Origin: Gimesia maris
GTDB lineage: Bacteria; Planctomycetota; Planctomycetia; Planctomycetales; Planctomycetaceae
DNA: 64,000 bases
Assembly (NCBI RefSeq): GCF_008298035.1
Contig: NZ_CP042910.1
Location: 7,564,001-7,628,000, forward strand
Direction of reading: 5' to 3'
Shown: positions 36,390-45,846 of the stretch, one piece after another
How positions within the stretch are numbered: the first letter of the stretch is position 1
How the letters are laid out: every line of letters begins with the position of its first letter
Program-made: the position numbers and the translations under genes
Notes under the pieces: model-generated
What the model was told of the DNA's origin: nothing
Databases searched by the model: none
Seen by the model: the letters and a program-made list of their open reading frames with translations, nothing else

Positions 36390-38861
36390 ATGAAGAAACG
36401 AATGCCTTTCTATACCAAACCTGCCCGGTTGAATAATAACTCTCTTCATTTTTATTCTATATCGAGTCATACACTCTGTTTTTCCAGCAATCCAATGAAT
36501 ACCGCTAAACCATCTCTCAATAAAACTTCCAAATTTCGAAAATGGTCGATTTCAGATCGTCTCAAATTTGCATTTGGCCTGCTGGTACTGATTCAGGTTG
36601 TAAGTGGAATGATAACCTGGTTCCAGATTTCACACATAAATCAAGACATTTCTCAACTGGTTAATGTAGACGAACCTCTTGAAGAATCCATTCTCGAAAT
36701 GGAAATCAAAGCAGGAGAAATTGCTCGCGCAGTACTAGATTACGTTCGTGACAGAAACCAGAAACACCTCTCAAAACTGATTCATTCTCGAGATGGTTTC
36801 AAAGATAATTATCGCCGCTATCAGGCACTTGCAAAATCGGACACTGAGCTGCTTTTGAAAGAAAGGATTTCGACGTTATACGAAAAATATAATCTGCTGG
36901 CCTCACAAATAATTGACTTGGCTGATAGACGAGATGCCGCTTTAAATGTTTTTATAAATCAGGTCAGCTTGATTAATCAGTTGATTGACCGAGAACAGCT
37001 GAGATCAAATAACGACCAGTCTGATGATGGAATCAAAAAAGCGGAAGCGAGTTATAACATGGAAAAGTACCTGAATATCGCTTTTGGTTCGATAGAAGAA
37101 TACATAGCCAAACGGAATCAAACATTACTATCACGTATCTTCGATGCGGAAGAAAAATTTAAGATGTTTGAAGCCAAATATCTGGATGTTATTTCGAATA
37201 ACATTGAGTTTCAAAGGATCAAACTCATCGACGATAAGTTTGAAAAAGCAACGACTTACGGAAATCAAGTCGTCAATATCACAGATGAAATTGATGAATT
37301 ATTAAGCACATTTGAACAGAATTTGGACTCGATCGATGCTTTACTACAGAATCAGGCTCATCCGCTGATACATTTAAAAACTGTAGATACGACTCATCAT
37401 GCGGATTCGTCAATCCAATCTGCTAAGTTAGTAATCGGAATATTAGCATGTTTGGGAACATTTTCTGGCTTGTTGCTCGCCTGGATGATCTCACGGGGAA
37501 TTGTCTCTCCGATTTTGGAACTCTCACAGAGCGCAGAACTTATCGCATCAGGTAACGTGGAACACCGAATCTCTATTGATTCACAAGACGAAATTGGCAG
37601 ACTCGCTGAGACCTTTAATCGCATGGTCGAGGACCTGGTCATCGCGCAGCAGGACGCCGAAAAAGCCAGCCACATTAAGAGTTCGTTTCTGGCAAATATG
37701 AGTCACGAAATACGAACACCAATGACAGCGATCCTGGGATTTGCGGAAATTATGAAACAGCGCAATGATGACCCGGAAATGAGTCGCCATATTGACACGA
37801 TCAGGAAAAACGGTGAGTACCTGCTGGAATTGATTAACGATATCCTTGACGTTTCTAAAATTGAAGCGGACAAACTTGAAGTGGAAGCCATTCATTGCTC
37901 TTTAATTGAGTTACTGGACGACGTAAAAACATTAATGGAAATCCGTGCAATCGACCGGGGGTTGGATCTTTCTGTAAAAATTGATGGTTCTATTCCCCGT
38001 TGGATTCAGAGCGACCCCGTCAGACTTCGCCAAATCCTGATTAACCTTTTGAGCAACGCAATAAAATTTACCAGACAAGGCCACGTGCAACTGATCGTTA
38101 CGGCCTCATCAATTGACACAAATGAACCGGTGATCCAATTTGATGTGATAGATTCAGGTATTGGAATGACGGACGAACAAATTTCGCGTTTGTTCCAGCC
38201 TTTTATGCAGGCAGATTCGTCAACCACACGACAATATGGCGGAACAGGTCTGGGTTTGACAATCTGTAAGCGATTGACTCATATTCTTGGCGGAGAAATC
38301 TCTGTTAATAGCGAGTATGGTAACGGGACGACTTTCTCAGTAACTGTGAAAACGAAACGATGTCAGGAACTGGAATTTATCGACCAAAGGACGTTTGATA
38401 CCGAATGCATAAATACGATTAACGATACTCCTGAATCTAACTTCGCTGAAATGAATTACAATATCTTGCTGGCTGAAGATGGAATCGATAATCAGAAACT
38501 GATCAGCTACTTATTAAATAAATCAGGCAATACCGTCACCTTAGCCGAAAATGGCTTGATTGCCATCAAAAAAGCCCAAGAGGCCGAGGAAGCAGGTTCG
38601 CCATATGACGTAATACTGATGGACATGCAGATGCCGGAGCTGGATGGGTATGCAGCGACAAAACAACTCCGATCACAGGGTTATCCATATCCGATCATTG
38701 CCTTGACAGCTCACACGATGAGTGGCGCACGTGAAGAATGTCTGGCAGCAGGCTGTGACAATTATGCAACAAAACCGATTCAACGAGATCAATTATTTAC
38801 AACACTTAATCAGTGTATTCTGGGATATCGAAAACAGGACGCCACAACTTTCCAATTATGA
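36390..38861 (+). CDS. Hybrid sensor histidine kinase/response regulator
   Basis: Up to 823 residues from 36390; the Met at 36495 would remove 35 residues without a clear domain. Membrane segment at about 58-76, periplasmic helical sensor (77-345) with four-helix-bundle character, second membrane segment (347-370), HAMP (370-425), HisKA with phosphoacceptor His439 in FLANMSHEIRTP, HATPase with N-box LLSNAIKFT, G1 DSGIGM and G2 GGTGLGLTIC, then a receiver with Asp745 in MDMQMPELDG. It should autophosphorylate and pass phosphate to its own receiver. Signal unknown. Its stop overlaps the convergent tsaC gene by six bases. Confidence 0.92.
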   Translation: MKKRMPFYTKPARLNNNSLHFYSISSHTLCFSSNPMNTAKPSLNKTSKFRKWSISDRLKFAFGLLVLIQVVSGMITWFQISHINQDISQLVNVDEPLEESILEMEIKAGEIARAVLDYVRDRNQKHLSKLIHSRDGFKDNYRRYQALAKSDTELLLKERISTLYEKYNLLASQIIDLADRRDAALNVFINQVSLINQLIDREQLRSNNDQSDDGIKKAEASYNMEKYLNIAFGSIEEYIAKRNQTLLSRIFDAEEKFKMFEAKYLDVISNNIEFQRIKLIDDKFEKATTYGNQVVNITDEIDELLSTFEQNLDSIDALLQNQAHPLIHLKTVDTTHHADSSIQSAKLVIGILACLGTFSGLLLAWMISRGIVSPILELSQSAELIASGNVEHRISIDSQDEIGRLAETFNRMVEDLVIAQQDAEKASHIKSSFLANMSHEIRTPMTAILGFAEIMKQRNDDPEMSRHIDTIRKNGEYLLELINDILDVSKIEADKLEVEAIHCSLIELLDDVKTLMEIRAIDRGLDLSVKIDGSIPRWIQSDPVRLRQILINLLSNAIKFTRQGHVQLIVTASSIDTNEPVIQFDVIDSGIGMTDEQISRLFQPFMQADSSTTRQYGGTGLGLTICKRLTHILGGEISVNSEYGNGTTFSVTVKTKRCQELEFIDQRTFDTECINTINDTPESNFAEMNYNILLAEDGIDNQKLISYLLNKSGNTVTLAENGLIAIKKAQEAEEAGSPYDVILMDMQMPELDGYAATKQLRSQGYPYPIIALTAHTMSGAREECLAAGCDNYATKPIQRDQLFTTLNQCILGYRKQDATTFQL

Positions 38862-39845
38862 TGCAGCTGCTCTTTCAAGACGATTATTGATTGTTCTTCC
38901 CAGTCCTGTCTCTGGTAATCTTAATGCTACAATCTGATCTATTCCGGCTGCATCTAATTTCCTGAGTGCTGCAAAAAAATTGGCAGCAGCCATTTTGAGG
39001 TCTCCAGTAGGAGATAATATCTGTTGAACTGTGAACTGGCAATCTCTGAACTCTGTATCCTTGAGAGGATACAGACTCAATACACCAAGTGAACCTGCTG
39101 CTGGAAGTTGTTCCGGATGATCCACGATGATTAATCGAGTACTTGGAGCATAGTGCTTGGGCAACATTCCTGGACTGACAGGCGAATTTGCTTCAGCATA
39201 ATCTTCTAATTCTGCCAACCGAATTTCGCCAATACAGGCTTGAATTTCTTCGAGAGAAATTCCCCCCGGCCTGAGTAGTACAGGTTGATCCCCCAAACAC
39301 TGGATGACTGTTGATTCTACTCCAACAGTACAAGGTCCACCATCCAGAATCAGCTTGATTTCATCACCGAGTTGCTCAGCAACATCGACAGCCCGAGTTG
39401 GGCTGAGTCGTCCAAATTTATTCGCGCTGGGAGCTGCAATTGGCAGTTGAGTTATTTCCAATAATTTTCTGGCCACCGGGTGAGCTGGGATACGAATGGC
39501 AACTGAATCCAGTCCGGACGTTACCAGGTCAGGAACGACTTTTTTTTTCGGCAATACCAATGTCAATGGTCCTGGCCAGAATGTAGACGCCAGCTTTTCA
39601 GCAGTTGATGAAAACTCCGTAGTGAGTTCATCCAGTTGACCCGTGCTCGCAATGTGCACTATCAAGGGGTCAAAATGGGGCCGTTGTTTGACAGCAAATA
39701 TTTGTGCAACCGCTTCTGGGTTAAGCGCATTGGCCCCAAGTCCATATACCGTCTCTGTAGCAAAAGCTACCAGCTCTCCAAGCCGAATCAGGTTAGCGGC
39801 TGCCTGGATATTCTGCGAAATTTCACACTTCATCACATATCTCAA
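38856..39845 (-). CDS. Threonylcarbamoyl-AMP synthase (Sua5/YwlC/TsaC)
   Basis: 329 residues. The YrdC-like N-domain has GELVAFATETVYGLGANA, FAVKQRPHFDPLIVH, KLASTFWPGPLTLVLP and PIAAPSANKFGRLSPT, the full ATP/threonine-binding set. Residues 190-329 are the Sua5-type C-terminal domain (GMLPKHYAPSTRL), which TsaC lacks, so it is a Sua5 form. It makes threonylcarbamoyl-AMP for the t6A37 modification of tRNAs decoding ANN codons. Two Met codons near the start are possible. Confidence 0.94.
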   Translation of the reverse strand: MRYVMKCEISQNIQAAANLIRLGELVAFATETVYGLGANALNPEAVAQIFAVKQRPHFDPLIVHIASTGQLDELTTEFSSTAEKLASTFWPGPLTLVLPKKKVVPDLVTSGLDSVAIRIPAHPVARKLLEITQLPIAAPSANKFGRLSPTRAVDVAEQLGDEIKLILDGGPCTVGVESTVIQCLGDQPVLLRPGGISLEEIQACIGEIRLAELEDYAEANSPVSPGMLPKHYAPSTRLIIVDHPEQLPAAGSLGVLSLYPLKDTEFRDCQFTVQQILSPTGDLKMAAANFFAALRKLDAAGIDQIVALRLPETGLGRTINNRLERAAAS

Positions 39846-39894
39846 AGTAGTTACTTGAACAATGACTTCTGGGAATCTCTGTATTAATAAAAAA

Positions 39895-39978
39895 ACTCTC
39901 GCACCTTACAAGTCTCGATACCCGGAACAACCGGAATTGCATTATTGCTTTGTATCGAACCCAGTAGAATACGAGAGT
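39895..39978. other. Structured inverted-repeat element between ctpA-like and sua5 genes
   Basis: Three nested perfect stems: ACTCTCG (39895) with CGAGAGT (39972), TCGATAC (39915) with GTATCGA (39952) and CCGG (39922) with CCGG (39931). On the minus strand the outer stem is followed by seven T residues; on the plus strand by CTTTATTTT. It may be a terminator of the protease gene in extended form, or a small structured RNA. It lies about 50 bases after the protease stop. Confidence 0.6.
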
Positions 39979-40028
39979 CTTTATTTTATCAGGAACCAGT
40001 TGAAACTCGATAAACCGAAGACTTCAAA

Positions 40029-42005
40029 TTAGCCCGAAAACTGAAATTGTGCTGGCCTGACCTGTTGTCTCCCAGACATATTATTTACAAGTTCACCTGG
40101 TTTATGACTTAAAATAGCGCTGACCCCAGCCTTCAGATCCCGGTCGATGGGCCCAATTTCTTCCAGCTCACGTTCGCTCATATTAACAGTCACATCCGGA
40201 TTTACTCCAACGCCAGCCATTTCTCGACCTGTCGGAGAATAAAACTTGGCTGTTGTTAACCAGAAAGTACCGGAAACGGACTGCAGTGGAAAATGAGTCT
40301 GTACGGTACCCTTACCATAAGTTTTTCTACCGACAATCAGACCACGCCGGTTTTCCTGAATAGCAGCGGCAAATATTTCACTGGCACTCGCACTGTCACC
40401 ATCGACTAATACGACCAGTGGCATTTTCCATGTTTGATCATGCGTCGCTGATTCAATCGTATTATCACTCTGATTCCGTCCTCGTGTTGAAACAATTTTC
40501 CCAGAGGGAACAAATCGATTTGAAATCGAAATCGCTTCCGTCAGCAATCCGCCTGGATTTCCTCTCAAATCAAATACCAGAGAATTCATTCCCTGTTGAT
40601 GCAGGCTCCATAATGCTCGATCTAATTCCTGGACGGCACCCTCTCCAAATTTTTCAAGCCGGATGAGTCCGATTTTCTGTTGGGTATCAACCATTTTGAC
40701 TTCACTGATATTTGTAATACGTATTGCCTGTCGACTGAGATTTACTCTGGCGTTTTTATCTTCTCTACGAACATCAATGGCTACTGTGGAACCAGCTGGA
40801 CCGGTAATGAGATTTGCAACCTCATCCAGAGAAAGACCAGCTAAGTTTCTCTGATTGACTCCTACGATAACATCGCCTCTTTGGAGTCCTGCCTGTTGTG
40901 CTGCTCCACCATTTAATGTTCTCAGAATCACAGCTCCGTCTCGATGCGTCTTCAGTTGAACCCCCACCCCTACTACACTATTATCTCCCGCATCAACACG
41001 TGGACCTGAAGAAGTGGGTGTAAATTCGAATCGGGAGTGTTTATCAAGAGCTTCCAGGGATCCATATGCAAATTCACAAATCACACCTGTTGCCTGCATT
41101 CTCAACTGACTTCCTGCAATGTCAGCAGCCTGACGCATTATTGTCACTGAGTCCTGTGCATTTTGAGCAGGATTCTGATTCATAAGTTGCTGCCAACTTT
41201 GCTGCGCCATCCGAATTTGTTCGGGTGATGCTGCAACGCGATTGGCATTGATGAAATTCTGGTTCTCCACTGCGAGTATCAGATTTTGAAGTGATTTTCT
41301 CGTTCTAACATCGTAAGAAGGTGGTTGCACATGACGCGAATCGATCATGCGATTTATTTCCAGGTAAAACGAGTACGCTCTTTGGGGATCCAGATTCTGT
41401 AAAGTTCCTATCACAGAGGGACTGGAGTATCTTTGTGATATTTTATTTCTAAGTTCCTGATGTGGGTCAACCGGATACTGAGTGGGAAATTCTGTTTCAT
41501 ATCGATCTCGATCATATTGAGGCATACTCCTCTGCTGCAGGTCCCGAATCAGTTCACGTAATTTCTGACTATCGATATTATCATCGAAATAATCACGACT
41601 TTGGCGTTTCTGGCTGGGATCAATTCGATCTCTGGAGAACGAATTGTTTCGATTGCGAGGACGTTCATAAGATTGAGCTTCTTCTGACAACAACTGCTTC
41701 AGTTTGTATTCGTAATCATCAAATCGATTTTCATCTGAAACAGGACGAAACCGTTGATGACGCCGACTGTTTGAGGAAGAAGGTACCAGCGAATCTTGAT
41801 TATAATTCAGCCGATCGCGTTCGAACGATTGCCCAGAATCATTCTGATTGAATCTATTCTGATTTGGGTAATATTCAGCAGCATGTGAAAGTGTTGTGCA
41901 TCCAGACAGAAAAACTGCAGTCAGTAAAATCACCATACTCCAGACAAAAAGTCGTGCAGAATTGACAGTTTCAGTCTGTGTTTTATTGAATTGTGATCGG
42001 TTCAT
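40029..42005 (-). CDS. C-terminal processing peptidase, S41 family, lipoprotein
   Basis: 658 residues from the ATG at 42005, which has GGAGG in place. A lipobox-like LSGC ends the membrane segment near residue 35, so it is probably anchored as a lipoprotein. Residues 45-190 are a low-complexity Arg/Gln/Asn/Asp-rich stretch. A PDZ domain (about 325-405, AAQQAGLQRGDVIVGVN) leads into the S41 domain: DLRGNPGGLL, catalytic Ser near 537 in DGDSASASEIFAA and Lys near 560 in GRKTYGKGTVQ. It cleaves proteins at the C-terminus in the envelope. The long polar N-region is unusual. Confidence 0.92.
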   Translation of the reverse strand: MNRSQFNKTQTETVNSARLFVWSMVILLTAVFLSGCTTLSHAAEYYPNQNRFNQNDSGQSFERDRLNYNQDSLVPSSSNSRRHQRFRPVSDENRFDDYEYKLKQLLSEEAQSYERPRNRNNSFSRDRIDPSQKRQSRDYFDDNIDSQKLRELIRDLQQRSMPQYDRDRYETEFPTQYPVDPHQELRNKISQRYSSPSVIGTLQNLDPQRAYSFYLEINRMIDSRHVQPPSYDVRTRKSLQNLILAVENQNFINANRVAASPEQIRMAQQSWQQLMNQNPAQNAQDSVTIMRQAADIAGSQLRMQATGVICEFAYGSLEALDKHSRFEFTPTSSGPRVDAGDNSVVGVGVQLKTHRDGAVILRTLNGGAAQQAGLQRGDVIVGVNQRNLAGLSLDEVANLITGPAGSTVAIDVRREDKNARVNLSRQAIRITNISEVKMVDTQQKIGLIRLEKFGEGAVQELDRALWSLHQQGMNSLVFDLRGNPGGLLTEAISISNRFVPSGKIVSTRGRNQSDNTIESATHDQTWKMPLVVLVDGDSASASEIFAAAIQENRRGLIVGRKTYGKGTVQTHFPLQSVSGTFWLTTAKFYSPTGREMAGVGVNPDVTVNMSERELEEIGPIDRDLKAGVSAILSHKPGELVNNMSGRQQVRPAQFQFSG

Positions 42006-42139
42006 GATCCCCTCCGATATCAACCGCTATGCGGTTTATTAAGTCCGGCCTATCAACTTCCTCTATGATGGCTTAACGGAATTGTTAGATAGAAATTTTA
42101 CGGTTCACATAATATGTCCCGTTCTAATAATTCAGTGTT

Positions 42140-42364
42140 CTATGCACATTGTGCATTCAATCCCTGTTTGCTTTGAGCCGAGCCAGGAGAATCTACAACC
42201 TCTGTTTGCTTTTCAGTTTCAAGTAGCTCCCCTCGAATAACACGTATATCCCCAGGAGCATCTACTCCTATTTTGATTGCTCCTTTTCCTGTCTTCAAAA
42301 TCTTGATAACAATATTGTCACCAATTTGAATCACTTCATCTCGTTTTCGAGTCAATACTAACAT
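42140..42364 (-). CDS. csrA: Carbon storage regulator CsrA
   Basis: 74 residues, the first 50 matching the CsrA fold (MLVLTRKRDEVIQIGDNIVI and IKIGVDAPGDIRVIRGEL), with Arg at the RNA-binding edge near residue 44. A 20-residue tail is extra compared with the 61-residue E. coli protein. CsrA binds GGA motifs in mRNA leaders and blocks translation or changes stability. Its own ribosome site is AGGAGA nine bases before the ATG, a GGA motif that would allow autoregulation. Followed on the same strand by the S41 peptidase. Confidence 0.95.
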   Translation of the reverse strand: MLVLTRKRDEVIQIGDNIVIKILKTGKGAIKIGVDAPGDIRVIRGELLETEKQTEVVDSPGSAQSKQGLNAQCA

Positions 42365-43078
42365 TTTAATTTCTCCTGTTATTGCTGAGCATCAAAAGTC
42401 ACCTTGTGACAGAATCAGATTGATGTCATTTTGATATTGTTAAAGTGGCTGTTTAGTTCTATTAGCATTCATCGTGCCAAATAATGTAATCACAAACATA
42501 GATTCTTACATCTCATTATGGTTAATGCACTTAGGCCTTATACCATTTATCGGACAGTCTTCTGAAGTCAATATCAAAAGTGTAACATTGACAACATAGA
42601 ACTAAACGCACCCATAATTACAATGGATCAAACCAATTGCCGTCCATTATATGATTACACTAAATGTACTTTTTTGCGCAGAATAATCCGAAAACTCCGC
42701 GTGTGCCGCAAGCTTTGCGCTGCCCACCGAAACTACCACCAGATAATACTTACTGACTCTGGTTTTCTCCGTTTGAACTTGATACTGAGAATCACGCAGC
42801 CTCACTGAAGATTACACCTGAGCATGGTCTTGACGTAATTTCCAAAACCATTAAACTTCGCCGCCTGATATGTCAGGACATTGCGATTGGATTCTCTTTT
42901 TCCTAAATGGTCTTTTCCCGGCATCAAGTTACACATCAATTTAAGCGTGCTATTTTTAATAGGGCCCATTGTTTCGAGCGTCATTTCATGCTCGGTCTTT
43001 ACACATCATCGACTAAGCGATCGTCAAGGAAGGCACTTGTTGGTCAAGCCGTAGAATTCACGAGAAAGGATTGTGTGA
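42365..43078. other. Divergent intergenic region between csrA and secreted protein gene
   Basis: 714 bases without a convincing gene. A 61-codon plus-strand frame at 42623-42808 has no ribosome site and random composition. Promoters for csrA (leftward) and the 549-residue gene (rightward) must lie here; no consensus site is clear. Confidence 0.45.
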
Positions 43079-44728
43079 ATGTATTCCCGCTTCCGCCACA
43101 CTATTTGTAATCACAAGCTCCGGAAGGACATCAAGTCCTCTGTCTCCCAGATTATGGTTATACTCCTGGTATCTGGACTCACACTAACCTGCATAAACAC
43201 GAACGCGCAAGCACAGTTTCCCAATGATGGAAACAGCAAATTAGTCAATGATTTACTTCGCCTGTTAGAGAAATCTGAGTTGGCGACACGTGATCGGGAA
43301 TACAAACCCTCTGGTCTGGACCTCCCCCCTACTCCGCAACTGAATGCATCTCGGATTAATATCAACGAAGTCCGCCAGACTCTGAATGAATTCTCTAAAG
43401 ACAGCTCTGCTCTTGCTATCAGCTTGAATAGAATTATGTACCAGGTTCCTGGTGTCAGAGAGTACATTGCCGATGTTCTCAAAATTAGAGCACGTGCTTC
43501 AATCCTGTCAGATCGAATGAATCGCAGCAGTGATTTAAATCAAATTGCAAGTGAATATGGTGAAATTGATCAGCTTTGGAGAGTCGTCTCTCTGCAACTG
43601 GAAAACGTACGTGGTCTGGACCGTGAGACTCAGAGTCTGATTGCGAGAATGAATCAGTCAGAACGTAAGCTGGGTGATTTACTTCAGACAGGACCTCAAC
43701 TGAAACGAACAGAATTACTGACTCAAACGTCTGCACTTTCAAATGCATTGGGAATTCTGGTAGAAGATATTGAGATCGAATTTTCGCGCGAGCCTCAGAG
43801 GTTTGAGCTGGTTAGAGCCGGACAAGAGGTCGAACAAAGAATGGTTCAGGTTTCCAACCTGATCATAGATCGCCAAAGCTATGATTCAATCAAACGCGAG
43901 TACCTGGCTTTTCGTGACTCATGGAATTCGTTTGCAACTCGCCTACGCCCCTATCACAATCGAATTATAAGCCGTGGAATTCAGCGAGTCGTACAACAGG
44001 ATCGCTCCATTCAGGAATTACTATGGTTGCCTCAGGACGGAGCGAATATGCAGGAAATCGCCCATCTGACTGAAGCACTGAAACGTGATGTTGATGAATT
44101 TTATCGTAGAGCTACGCTGCGATTGTTAATCAGTCTGCCACCAGCAAATTATATTGCGACTTCCGACGAATTCTATGGAACCGTTGAAAACCTGATCGAT
44201 ACGGTCAATCACAATGAATCCACGAATAATCTGATTACCTCTTTCTCTTATATTGAACAATCCTGGAAAGATTTCTCAGCGATGTTCCACACGGTAGAAA
44301 GCCCGGCTGCTCTTCAACTGCTGGACAAGGTTAACAATTCCATCAACGCATTGCGGGTTTCCCTGAGGATTGAACAGCCCTCAGAAAGTATTGATCTGGC
44401 GAAGCTGGTTGTTTCTTTAGAAACTCAAAGTACTCAGCTTTCTGTCATTGCTGAGCAGTGGCTGGCAACAGAGTCTCCTTCCTTCAGACAATCAACTCAG
44501 AATTCCATTCGAGATTTCTCTAACACCGCCCATGAACTGCATCGGATCATCCTGATGCAGCCAGCAGCGACTGCTCTAGTTCGATCTAAAAGTTCAGAAT
44601 TGTTTGAAAGCTGGTTCCAGGTACACGAAAAAATTTCCCGCTGCGAAACTCGTGAAAAATACCAACTTCAGGAAACAGCGGTTCGTATTACACAGATGCT
44701 GATGGACCTGCGTTATGCAACCAAATAA
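43079..44728 (+). CDS. Secreted alpha-helical protein, function unknown
   Basis: 549 residues. AAAGGA lies eight bases before the ATG. A long basic N-region precedes a hydrophobic segment (about 26-41) with possible cleavage after NAQAQ, so it is probably periplasmic. The rest is helical with regular Leu/Arg/Glu heptads (repeated patterns such as LRLLEKSELATRD, LIARMNQSERKLGDLL and LLDKVNNSINALRVSL), resembling an all-helical scaffold. No family is recognised. A hairpin follows the stop at 44752-44781. Monocistronic. Confidence 0.7.
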   Translation: MYSRFRHTICNHKLRKDIKSSVSQIMVILLVSGLTLTCINTNAQAQFPNDGNSKLVNDLLRLLEKSELATRDREYKPSGLDLPPTPQLNASRININEVRQTLNEFSKDSSALAISLNRIMYQVPGVREYIADVLKIRARASILSDRMNRSSDLNQIASEYGEIDQLWRVVSLQLENVRGLDRETQSLIARMNQSERKLGDLLQTGPQLKRTELLTQTSALSNALGILVEDIEIEFSREPQRFELVRAGQEVEQRMVQVSNLIIDRQSYDSIKREYLAFRDSWNSFATRLRPYHNRIISRGIQRVVQQDRSIQELLWLPQDGANMQEIAHLTEALKRDVDEFYRRATLRLLISLPPANYIATSDEFYGTVENLIDTVNHNESTNNLITSFSYIEQSWKDFSAMFHTVESPAALQLLDKVNNSINALRVSLRIEQPSESIDLAKLVVSLETQSTQLSVIAEQWLATESPSFRQSTQNSIRDFSNTAHELHRIILMQPAATALVRSKSSELFESWFQVHEKISRCETREKYQLQETAVRITQMLMDLRYATK

Positions 44729-44751
44729 CAGCAACTAAACTGCATCAGTTG

Positions 44752-44781
44752 ACAAGGCCTTCCTTTTCAGGAGGGCCTTGT
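44752..44781 (+). terminator. Strong hairpin after 549-residue protein gene, no T-run
   Basis: A 13-pair stem with a four-base TTTC loop (44752-44764 with 44769-44781) lies 24 bases after the stop. It lacks the T-run, so it may be a weak terminator or an mRNA 3'-end stabiliser. Confidence 0.5.
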
Positions 44782-44884
44782 GTATGCGCAGTGCTTTACA
44801 GTTTGAGATTGTTCTTTAAAATCGTATTGAATTTAGTGGATCAGCGTCTCATCTGCCAGAACATACTCATTCGAGAAATCTCAA

Positions 44885-44977
44885 TAGAACGCATCACATT
44901 TAACCGTAGCTCTCTCAATCTAATAGACTCGGTCTAAATGGCCCTGGGGACGCTACAGTATTACTGGATACAGTCTA
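44885..44977 (+). repeat. MITE-like repeat, copy 1
   Basis: 93 bases starting TAGAACGCATCACATTTAA and ending ACTGGATACAGTCTA, about 80% identical by eye to the copy at 53625-53718. Imperfect inverted repeats of ~31 bases share TAGA and TAGC; both ends are TA, as in IS630/Tc1-type MITEs that insert at TA. It ends four bases before the next gene's ATG. Confidence 0.72.
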
Positions 44978-44981
44978 AAGC

Positions 44982-45827
44982 ATGAACGCCACCAACTCTT
45001 CCGGAGATTCGCCCTTCAATGACTCTCATTCAGATTCCAATAATCAGAATGAAACTGACTGGATCGATTATCTTTTCGCTTATTTCGAAGCCTTGCAGCG
45101 TCTGATTCGCATACCGATAGTTAATTTCCAGTCAGATCGTCAAAACGTTATCAGAAAACGAAGTACGGTGTTTCTTCCAGTTGCCGGTATCTCCTTAGCG
45201 ATTCTTTTGACCGTTCTATTAATCTCCGTCCAGTTTTTTTGGCCTTTATACATATCTATTCTCATCGTCGGCTCTCTGGAGTTACTGTGCTTGCGAACAT
45301 TTTCCCCTGAAGCAATTCCACAAAGTCGCGAGCTAATTCTACCTTCGGCTTCGGCAGGTTCCTCGAGTAATATTTTTATTTTGACTATTACACTGATGCT
45401 GCTGAGAATGGGCCTGTTTTATCATCTGCTCGCAGGTTCTGCTACACTCCTGACTCCCTGTATTTTGATTATCATCTCAATTACATTGGGAATCTGGCTT
45501 ATCCCCTTTTCTATCTGCTTTGTGAAAGCAAATGATGAATCAGCGAGATGGGCAAATCCGAACTATCCTCTAACAATAAAACAGCTCAGTTATGCCAGCT
45601 TAATTTTGATTCCACTTCTTCTGGCAGGAGTCTGGTTTTCTCCAGGACGTTTTGCACCAGCTTTGTTTACAGCCGCACTGTTGATTTACTGGATCATTCG
45701 AAAGTTAGAAGACTATCATGTTGAGGTTTCTGATGTGCACATAGAAGGCATCTCTTCGTTGTTTCAGATCCTTTTTCTACTGATATGTAGTATCGATTTC
45801 TCATTTCTCAAAAATATCTCTGAATAA
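44982..45827 (+). CDS. Multi-pass membrane protein, weakly CobS-like
   Basis: 281 residues, a polar Ser/Asn-rich start (1-30), then some seven membrane segments. The layout LQRLIRIPIV, STVFLPVAGISLAILL, a middle stretch ILPSASAGSSSNIFILTITLMLLRM and the closing WIIRKLEDYHVEVSDVHIEG with a terminal membrane helix parallels CobS (adenosylcobinamide-GDP ribazoletransferase: TRLP, FPLIGLLLG, RDSRLGTHGGLAL, RTLGGQTGDTLGA). However, the CobS catalytic LDGLAD motif is absent. It may be a degenerate or repurposed paralogue. No ribosome site: the MITE-like repeat ends four bases before the ATG. Confidence 0.6.
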   Translation: MNATNSSGDSPFNDSHSDSNNQNETDWIDYLFAYFEALQRLIRIPIVNFQSDRQNVIRKRSTVFLPVAGISLAILLTVLLISVQFFWPLYISILIVGSLELLCLRTFSPEAIPQSRELILPSASAGSSSNIFILTITLMLLRMGLFYHLLAGSATLLTPCILIIISITLGIWLIPFSICFVKANDESARWANPNYPLTIKQLSYASLILIPLLLAGVWFSPGRFAPALFTAALLIYWIIRKLEDYHVEVSDVHIEGISSLFQILFLLICSIDFSFLKNISE

Positions 45828-45846
45828 ACTTACTCTCTGTATGTGA

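Noticed and set aside
42623-42808. 61-codon frame between csrA and the secreted protein gene
   Set aside because: No ribosome site and no recognisable pattern.
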